From positions 310,001-374,000 of the forward strand of contig JAPDOI010000445.1 of the NCBI GenBank assembly GCA_029168955.1: DNA of 64,000 bases, in the 5' to 3' direction. A program made the translations under genes and the position numbers. The DNA comes from Aplectana chamaeleonis. Taxonomy: Eukaryota > Nematoda > Chromadorea > Rhabditida > Cosmocercidae. The notes under the pieces were generated by a model. The model ran no database searches. It saw only the letters and a list, made by a program, of their open reading frames with translations, and was not told where the DNA came from. Positions 44,867 to 54,000 of this stretch are shown piece by piece; position 1 is the stretch's first letter; every line of letters starts with the position of its first letter.

Positions 44867-47688
44867 ATGATCTACGAAGATCAAACGGACGTGCTGGACA
44901 AAGCACTGGATGACCGCGTGCAGTCTGCGGATAAAGTGCAATTCATGCAGGAGGTGAGATTGAAAATTTTTATGTGGATTTACAATACCTTCTTAAAACC
45001 TTTTTTAGTGCTTGTGTAAGTTTTTCGACGTACCCGCCCACCTCCGAGAGCAGATGTGGAAGAGAGCGAAGGACTCGCTCAACAGCAGAGCACGTCGTCT
45101 GCGCAAGAACATCCGCGGGTTGAATGATCCTAATGAGCTTCAGGGAGCGGCTGGCCAGGAAAACCAAGCGTTCGATTGGAAAGAGTAAGTTTTATTAATT
45201 GGTTGAAAACCTGTGTTCAATTGTTGTTTCCTTAATTGTAGATATTTTTGCAATTTCTGTTAAAGTATTTTACTCACCTCGTAAAAATGTGTTTTTTGCT
45301 AATAAATGTGGATTCAATATTTTCCTGGTACTGAATGATTGCCGGAGAGTGCTCAATGATGAGTCACACTCTGCGCAGGGAAACGAATCAATGCTGTGCG
45401 CGTCGCAACCGCGCGCGCTGACTGGGTGTTCTGCATCCTCAGAACCACTCACCGACAACAGAGAATTTTCAGAATGGCACTCTTGGATATTTCTTTTTAA
45501 ATTAAGCTAATACCGATGATTTTTCTCAACTAGGTGAGAATGCATTTTTTTTGTAAAACGTGGATCCGATACTTTTCTTTTATGACATGATTTTACATCC
45601 GCATTCCCGGAAGAGTGCTCAATGATGAGTGGGAAACGAATCAATGCTGTGCGCGCCGCGACCGCGCGCGCTGGCTGAGTGGTCTATAACCACTGAATTA
45701 CTCACCGTAGTGTGAGAATAGGGTTTAGTAAACCAGGGGCAAACCACCCATAACGCTAACTCCTGTTCCGATTGTTTCTTGATGCTGATGCACCTGTTTA
45801 GATAACTGCTTTCTTTTCTGAGTCGACCAGCGTTCCGTCTCGCCATAGTAATATCTCAGAGAACACCCATGATGTTTACTCCTCTGCCATTTCGACCTTT
45901 GGTCTTTCAGATACCGGGCTTTCATAATACTGACTCTCCACTCCGTCTCCGCTCCTCGAATTTTATTCGGTTTTGGGAGACTGTCTTCGAGCGAGGCAGT
46001 ACATGCAGCGAGAAGTGCGTCAGAGAGAGGAGAGCAATAGCGTGGAGAGCGCGGAGAACCGATAAATTGAAGGGAGACCATCGCCAAAACCGAGTTCATA
46101 TAAAACTAAGAAAGATTAAGAGTCAAATCTCACACTTTTCCAGGTACAGAGAAAGCTTTGAAGTCAGAATTACGACACAACTATACTGGTGATGCTCACG
46201 TTCAAGTTTCGTCGTTGATAGAGCACTCCTACTCTTTGGGTGGGCGAAATATGCCATAACTATGTCAAGAAGTAAAATTTTTCTGAATTGGAAAAGATTT
46301 TTGGAATCAGGACGACGAGAGAAAGCGATTAGTGTTTTCGGATTCAGAAAGTAACCACTCACAAAGATGTAGACTCCTTTTAGAGAAAATAGGCTATAAC
46401 TAGGTTAAGACTCGGGTTTTTCTTAAGTCTGAACATATAAACGGAATCTCTTCATCGATAGGAACCGAATGGTTTTTTCAGGTTCTCAAAAAGTCCACTC
46501 CGAACAAAAACGGCGTTTTCGACGCGATTTCGCGTCGCCGACGCGCTTTGGGACAGAAGTTATGGCCGGTATTGTAGGTCTCAGTAGTTTTCTTGGGTAC
46601 CACCTTCACCTCTGGGCAAATGAAGGGTACAAGCTTCACCTCACAAAAAAGTGAAGGGAGAGCTGAAGCCCCAAAAAAGGAATCAAAGTAAACCAACATG
46701 TGTGCAAAATCTTTTCAAACTCGGGTTTTGTCATTTTCGGGCTTTTCGTTCACTACAATTCGTCACTTGAAGATGGACTTCTGGGGAAAGTTGTTCTCGG
46801 AGCTCTCATGAAATTCCCCATCGAACAGTGCTTTCAAAAAAGTTACGAGCAGAATCCGATAATCTATACTGTTGCAAAATACTTAAAGGCAGTGGTCGCG
46901 CACAAATAAGCTCGTCTTCTTTTCCTCTCTAAACCCTTATCTGGGTATAGAGTAGTAAAATATATAAGAAAAAGTGGCGAAAAAAAAAACGCTGTTCTAG
47001 GTCAAATTTGAAGCCTGAACTTCCTTGTCTTTTGATGGTGGACGAGCTCACCCCACATCATCGACATCGATGATCTCTAGTATCAAACATATCATTTGGC
47101 TTGAAATCGAATTTCAATCAATAAACTTCCGGATTTATGTACACACCGGATTCATGTACACATCTAGTCAAAAACATTGGTTGAAGTGCTCACTTTCATT
47201 GTTCAACTGTTTTATTAGGTGAATTTGCATTTATTTCTCTCTCTGAGTGTCGATGATTTTGGACTGCTTGGCATGAGACTGTGATCTTTCTGTGCACGTG
47301 TGCACGAGCTGGAAATTTAGGTTCTTAATAACTCTTATTCTAGCCCGTTTTTCACCGCGCTACCTTCATAGTTTTTGAGCTGTTTTTGATCTAAGCTGAT
47401 TTTTGTAGGTTTTTTCGATAACGTTTTTCATCGTGACCACTGCCTTTAAAGGAAATTCTAACAAGCTCAATATTGTTTTTATAGCTTTACAGGTCATTTT
47501 ATTCAGAAGCTCAAATCTTAGGAGCTGACGGAGAAACAATAAACTCTTTCAATTCCTGACTCAAGAAAAAATATAATAAATGATTTCGAAATCGCAGGTT
47601 TGCAGAAATGCTTCACCTTTTGTCATTCGGGCAACCTAAGCAAGCTTCATCTATGTCTCTGCCACCTTCACCTCCAACGAAGCTATAG
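44867..47688 (+). CDS. Unrecognised protein; exons in the loop and outside the giant inverted repeat
   Basis: Three exons agree in phase: 44867-44953 (donor GTGAGA, leaves in phase 0), 45009-45184 (after TTTTTTAG, donor GTAAGT, phase 2) and 47598-47688 (after ATCGCAG, ending in TAG). From the ATG at 44867 they give 117 residues; the frame is open a little further upstream (KFVRKLEE), so an earlier start is possible. The protein is charged: MIYEDQTDVLDKALDDRV, then CLCKFFDVPAHLREQM, RARRLRKNIRGLNDPNEL and a Pro/Ser tail QASSMSLPPSPPTKL. No membrane segment or known domain is seen; helical, basic character only. The last intron (2.4 kb) contains the entire right arm of the inverted repeat and a family C MITE. 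A folded transcript would pair the left and right arms only if transcription begins upstream of 43.4 kb. Confidence 0.65.
45725..46099 (-). CDS. 124-codon frame in the right arm of the inverted repeat
   Basis: Mirror of the left-arm frame at 43888-44262, opposite strand, same length, same ATG and stop. It lies in the intron of the plus-strand gene at 44867-47688. Differences are scattered substitutions (for example SLEN to SLED, RYHYS to RYYYG). Unknown function; may be non-coding. Confidence 0.3.
   Translation of the reverse strand: MNSVLAMVSLQFIGSPRSPRYCSPLSDALLAACTASLEDSLPKPNKIRGAETEWRVSIMKARYLKDQRSKWQRSKHHGCSLRYYYGETERWSTQKRKQLSKQVHQHQETIGTGVSVMGGLPLVY
46700..46882 (+). pseudogene. Coding-like segment truncated by a MITE
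   Basis: A frame open from just after a stop near 46665 to the MITE edge encodes SNSGFVIFGLFVHYNSSLED then KFPIEQCFQKSYEQNPIIY. It reads as protein up to TVAKYL, where the family C element begins at 46883. No splice pair or family recognised. It is not needed to join the flanking exons of the gene at 44867-47688, so it may be an alternative exon or a relic. Confidence 0.28.
46883..47449 (+). mobile_element. MITE family C, copy 3
   Basis: Ends TTAAAGGCAGTGGTCGCG and TCGTGACCACTGCCTTTAA. The interior is as copy 1, with a small internal duplication of CGGATTTATGTACACA. It lies in the last intron of the gene ending at 47688. Confidence 0.9.
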
Positions 47689-48095
47689 GCACGGGGTAAA
47701 AGAAGGGATGATGGATGAGGGTCGAACGGTTTTGCGCTTCATAGCGGCCGAGTACGGCTACTTAATTGAATGTTACGGACTATAAATGTAGATATATTTC
47801 GATATGAAAATTACATATTCTTGAATGTGCCCTAATCTCTTTGTTACGCTTATATGGGAATGCAGTCGTGACCAAAATTGAAGCATACTGTTAGGATTTC
47901 CTGTAATCAGCCAATTCAAATGAATATTATTCTTAAAAAAATTATAAATTTCAAAACTTCATGACAATCTGTTGACAGTAAACCGCTGCTGAATCTCGGC
48001 ATTTTCCGCAACTCCGTTTTTTTCTATTTTGTTGTTAGTCGAGGTAGAGAACTTTTTCAATGTTCTGCGCATGATTAATTGGGAATTTCCTTCAG

Positions 48096-51000
48096 GCTTG
48101 TTGGGAGACGAGAGCTGCGACGCAAAGGACGGAGTGTGCTCATTCTATCTTTAGCAAGACTAAACCCTCCGGAACGTAAGCTTCATTATTATTGATTCTT
48201 TTCAGCGGTCATAACCAACAGGTATAGTCAACTGGACTATAGACTAATTGGCTACAATTCCATCAGCTCCAAACCTCCGAGTGCTTTGTTGGTTGTCATT
48301 AATCGAGTTTTTCATATTCATTGTGTTGTTTTTAGCATCAATTTTTTTTCGTTTCGTTTCTAGCCGTTTCGTGCACGCCGTTAACGGCGTACAGATAAAT
48401 AAATAAAGAAATGAATTGGTGACAGCGGGCACAAGCACAAAAGGAACTCGGCAGTATTTGAGTGCACTTCTCTTTTTTTTTTTTTCTTGCAGGCTTTATA
48501 CAGACCTTCATGCACGAGAGCCACGAGCACTCGCTTTTGTTGCAGCTCTGACATGGATCAATTTCGAAACCAAGAACTGGATAATTGATAAGCAGTACGC
48601 ATACTTGAACTACGCACGTGCGATGATAACGGGAGTCTTCACCGGTGGCATAGATCTGAAAATTAAAAGCAAACAGGACCTTCTCATTATTGGACTTGCG
48701 GGAGGAGTCATTAACAACTTCATCAAATCGATTCCGAACCTGAAGGTAAGCATGAGAGGTCTTGATTCCTCGACTTTCAAGCCTCAAGAGTAACTGTTCT
48801 CCAACTGATCCTGTACACACTTTTTGTGCTCCAAGAGCTTCATAATGTTTATTTGACGTTTCGAGTAATGTTGGGGGGGGGTATCAATAAACCTGTTCAT
48901 TTCAAACTTTGTAAGTATTAATGGAAGGTGACATTACACCAACAAAAACGTAGCTACGACAAGAATATGATCACCGGCCTTTCTCAGACAGTCGGGGCTT
49001 AGTACGTCGGCACAATACCGTTAGTAGGCCAGGGCAAACCTGGTGTACTAAAGCTCATTGTGTGAGGAGCTGCTGGTTGCGGCAGCATATCCTGCCAACA
49101 TATGCTGGCTTACTAACTCTCATTATCGACAGAATCTGGACTGCCACCATCCTTACCAGTGTTGTTTTTAATCCTTGTCACGGCCAGCAGCAAGGAGGCC
49201 ATCCTTGCCGCGGTCCGCAACAAGGGCATCGTCTTGGCCTTGGTCCACAACGAGGAGGCTTCCCTCGCGATGGGCCATGGGAATGATCCGCTCAGCGTTC
49301 ACAATTAACGTCTGGAAAGTGACACAAGGTCACCACCTCAGACTGGCCTCCAACGGCCAACTGCTCCCTCAGCAAGACTGGCCGCCTAATATACCCGCCG
49401 CCGTCGTACAAGAGGATGCTGCAGTGTTCATTCGTATCAGACAAATCAATGAAGGAGAGTGTTAGCGGACACTACGAGAGAGGGGCTGGCAATAGCACGC
49501 GTGCCACGATAAACAAAGCGTTACTAGGCCAGCACAAGCAGCAGGAGCTCCTGGTCGTTGGCAGCATGTCCTGCTGTTACCAGCAGCTACAGCACAGGTG
49601 CTGCCGATCCCTTTGTGCCGGCGTACTAACGGTATTGTGCCGACGAACTAAGCCCCGACTTTCCGAGATTGTAGATTTCGGAGATCAGATTGCAGAACTC
49701 TCCATGACTGGTCTAAATTTTCCAATGACGCGCACAATGTTAGTGAACAGCATGCGAGTGACATTTCAGGTAGACGTCACAGTTGTTGATATTGATGGTG
49801 TGATGGAGAAAATAGCAAAAAAGTGGTACAACCTAACGGAGACGGAGGACCACAAAGTTGTTATAGATGATGGAGTGCACTTCGTTCGTGAAACGGCGAA
49901 AAAAGGTTAGCTCGTTTTGCGGAACAAGACTCGTTATTGTGGGTCTGAAAGTATGGTGAACAGGTATGCAGATGTAGGCTTACATATGTAAAGTGAAATG
50001 GATCGATGAACACTTTCTATATGAGGGAAATCAAGTGAAATGTTTTTAGAAAGAAATTAAGTGATTCCTCAGATTCGAATCAGTCAAGGTTTACTGGCAA
50101 GTCCACAGACACAGAATGCAGTAGGAGGGTAAAACGAATTCTCCGATTGGAAACGCTTGTCAAAGTTCTGTTGATAATTATAGTCTACATATACGTGGCG
50201 AGGCGATCACGCAATTACCAAAACCGCTTTACGATCTCATAGAGAGGGGATAGAAAAGAAGCACCAGAGTCTACCCCATTTCCCTCACTTCTGTGAGCCC
50301 CCAGCAAGAATTGTAGAAGCCAGAGAGTTCAGGGATCGCTAGCAGCAGGAACAAGGTACAGGACAGCTCTATTCATTGATTTTTGTTTATCCTACAGACC
50401 TTGATTATGCTCAATTGTTGTGTCTACAAAATTAAGGAACCAAGTACGATGCAGTTTTGATTGATGTGAGCTATGTGGAACAAGAGAAGGGCCTAAACGC
50501 TCCCCTTGATGCGTTTCTGAAAGATGACTTCATCAAAGACCTCGCGGCGATAATAACCAAAAAAGGTATGCTTCCAGCCGGCTCATTTGTGGAGAGTACT
50601 GAAAGGCTTGAATTGGATAATTCCCTAAAAAGGAAACCTCCTCAAACAGGATGTAGTCCCTTTGTCCTCATTTACCCTGTTTTCCACGGTGAAGTCAAGA
50701 TAAGACGATTATAAAAAGACACTGACCGGTAATCCATACATATACGGAGCTGAACCACCGCATGAACCGCTGCATCCATGAAGTTCTGCGTTCTTCGCTG
50801 ACATTACTGTTTAATTAATTTACCAAATTAAATAAGTTCTTAAGATATCACAAGTTAGCCGAGTTGAACGCAAAACATCGGTGTCAGGCACGAATCGAAC
50901 CTGCATCGCATTGCTTCCGTGGCGAGAGCATTACCAATACACTACCGACACAGCTCTGCGTTCCTCAGATAGTTGACTCATGAACTGTGTATGCACAACA

Positions 51001-54000
51001 GCAATCACCCGATAATGGGTATGATCTGGTAAGCACAGACCGGCATTAAATCCAGTTAAGCTGAGGCCTGTTGACGACAGAATTTTGATGATTTGAACTA
51101 TTTAAGGCTTTTTCACGGCATGGTATTCGATCACAAGATATCACAAGGTAGCACAGTTAAACACACAACTAAGGTGTCAGGCGCAAATCGAACTTGCATC
51201 GCATCGCTTACCCGGCGAGACCGTTACCATTACACTACCGACACTGCGTTACTCAGCTAGTCGACTCATGAACTGTGTATGCACAACAGCAATCACTCGG
51301 TAATGGGTATGATCTGGCAAGTTAAACAATGGCAAAAAAGATATGTTTGCAGCCTGTACACTAGAGTTTTGGAACGAATGTTTTTTTTTATTATTCGAAT
51401 AAACGAATAATTCGATTAATCAACTTCTTCGAGTATTCGATTATTAGAATAAGCCGAATACTCCACTTCTTTGAATATTCGATTATTTGAATAACTCGAA
51501 TAATGCACTTCTTTGAATATTCGAATATTCGAATTATTCGAATATTCGAATAAACGAACATTTGGGCAACACTCTATAGCGTGCTATCCCATCCAATCCA
51601 CTCACGCAAACTGGGGCATCGACAACAGGTTGATAAGTTGTCATTTCATACTGCACCGCATTGTAGGCCTGAAACCTGCCCGTTGCCCAGCGACGTCCGC
51701 CTGTTGTCGGGCTGTTCACATTTGGACGTGTCGCGTTAAGCCGCCTATTTAGCAGCGTTCACATCCTACAAGATTTTTATCTGGCTCAGGAACTACTTTG
51801 CACCGACACGCGTCGCGGTCGGCAAACCGACACTCGTCGCAGTCGGCACACCGACAAGCGGCGTGGTCGGTACACCCACGCGTCGCGGCTGGGTCGCCCA
51901 GCCTCCACTGAGGCCGCCCTCGGATGGGCAGGGCTTCCAGAGGGCGGGGCCAATGTACCGCATACTTGGGTAATTGAACCGGCTGCACTCTTGTCACTCA
52001 AATTCAGCATACACGCTCGTGAACGTGGTTGAGATGCTAACTACGGAAATTGAATGGTATGGCTCAGAACACAACGCTTACGCATTCTGAAGCGCTAAAA
52101 ATGACCCAAAGTGACGCTGCTTGACTGAGGAGTCGGCCCTGCACTTGAATCTACCCGCCCCCTGTATTTGCGTCCTCCTAAACAGGGGTGCTGGTCAATT
52201 TTCACCATCGGCGACGTTTGTGGTTTGCCTATTTTAACTATTGTACCACCCACAAATGTCACCGATGGCGACAATGGCCCAGAACCCCTGTTTTGGAGGA
52301 GGACGCAAATACAAGGGGCGATAGCTGCGAAATAGACGCAAAATGCCATTTGCCGAGTGAAAGCCGCGAAATAGCTGCTAAATAATGCTGGCCGCGAAAT
52401 AGCCGCCAAATATTGCTCGCCGGGAAATAGCCGCGAAATAGCCGCTAAATAGCGGCCGAATATGTGGTCTGCTTCGGTCTAGTTTGGTTTAGCTTAGTTG
52501 AGTTCAGTTGAGTTATGTGCGGTTTATGCGATGGCGAACTTCCTAGTGCTGTGTAGCCGTGCCGTACTCCGGAATCTCAGCGACATTTCGTAGTTAGTAG
52601 TTGAGATCGACACCATGTCCCCGGGAACTCGCCGTGTAACATCTCGCTTTCCAGCTCCATGAGACGTCTGGGCGACAACAGACGAATCTGGCACGAACTT
52701 GAGACTACATCCAGCTGGTCGTTCTAGGTGGCTGGAAACCATCGAATTCCAAGTCCAGCATTATGGAAGGAGAGAATTTAGGCTTTTCCGTCAGAATTTA
52801 GGTGAAGTCCACCGGGAAAGTAGACAAATAGCATCACCCCGAACCAGTTTGATGAAAATGCACATGAAAATGGCTCATTTTGGTCATCATCGTGAGAAAT
52901 TGCCATTTTGCCCAAGTGTTGCTATACTTATGCGTCGCTCGAGATTTAAACCTTTCTCTATAACTGAAGGTGAAATGGGCATTTCTAGCTTTTTGACAAA
53001 ATCCTACGAGCGATTTAATATATTGTAAATAACAGGTTGTACAATAATTCTTGTCCGAAAGTTTCACCATTTTTGGTTTTTTTTTCAACTTTATTGAAAA
53101 ACAAGTCTTATCAACAATAGAATCACCACAGTTTTCCACAACAGTGGCCCATCGATTGGGCAGGTCGCCGATGCCCTTCGCCCATAACTCCGGGGGCTGC
53201 GACTCGAAGTCCGCGATGTCGGATTTGAGGTTGTCGTAGTTGATGATTTTTCTTCCTGCCAAATGGTGCTTCAGCGGGCGGAACAAGTGGTAGTCGGAGG
53301 GGCGAGGTCCGGGGAATACGGCGGATTGGCAACCGTCTCCCAGCCGAGCGTCGCCAACTTCTGCTGGGTCTCCTTCGCCACGTGGGGGCGCGCGTTGTCG
53401 TGCAGCAGGTGGACCGAGGCCCGTCGGGGACGCTTTTCTGGTATGGCGGTGGCTAGTTTCACGAGCTCATGGGTGTAGATGGAGGCGGTGACCGTCCTGC
53501 CTAGCGGGAGCAGCTCGAAGTACAGCATGCCCTTGCTGTCCCACCAGCAGCAGAGCATGATCTTCAGCGGGTGCAGGTCGGCTTTCCGCGTCGTCGGCAG
53601 CTCCTCTCCGCGCGGGATCCAGACGGCACGGCGGGCGACGTTGTCGTAGAGGAACCAGCTCTCATCCCCAGTGACCAGGTCCTCGAGAAACTCCTTGCGA
53701 TGCGGACGAAGGAGGAGGGACTGGCGGACGACCACGCGGCTCTGCTTGTTGGCGTCCGTCAGACGGTGGGGGATCCAACGGGCCAGAACTGTGTTAGCCG
53801 AGTAAGTTGAGTCGATTGTGGTTGGTGGACTTGCTGCAGCCGAGCGTCGTCGCAAGTTCACGGGTGGTGGCTTCCGGCTTCTCCTTGATACAGCGACGGA
53901 CTTCGTCATCATCCACCGTAGAAGGCCTCCCGCTGTGCTCCCTGTCCTCGAGGCTCGTGTCGCCGCTCTCGATACGATTGAACCAGCAGCTGACTGTGCG

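Larger units (their letters stand above)
43420..46581. repeat. Giant inverted repeat: ~1.3-kb arms, ~470-bp loop
   Basis: The left arm (about 43420-44795) and right arm (about 45270-46581) are inverse copies at high identity throughout: ACAATACCGGCCATAAC, GGTTCCTATCGATGAAGAGA, GCTCGGTATCTGAAAGACC, ACGTGGATCC-type words and many others match across the axis. The outer boundary is sharp. The inner parts contain two to three imperfect ~100-170-bp repeats of ATTGATTCGTTTC..GGATCCACGTTTTAT, so the arms differ slightly in length. The loop contains two coding exons at 44867-44953 and 45009-45184. Confidence 0.93.

Noticed and set aside
50880..50951. Functional tRNA gene
   Set aside because: The acceptor stem and A box are good, but the anticodon stem is broken, T33 is absent and the B box deviates.
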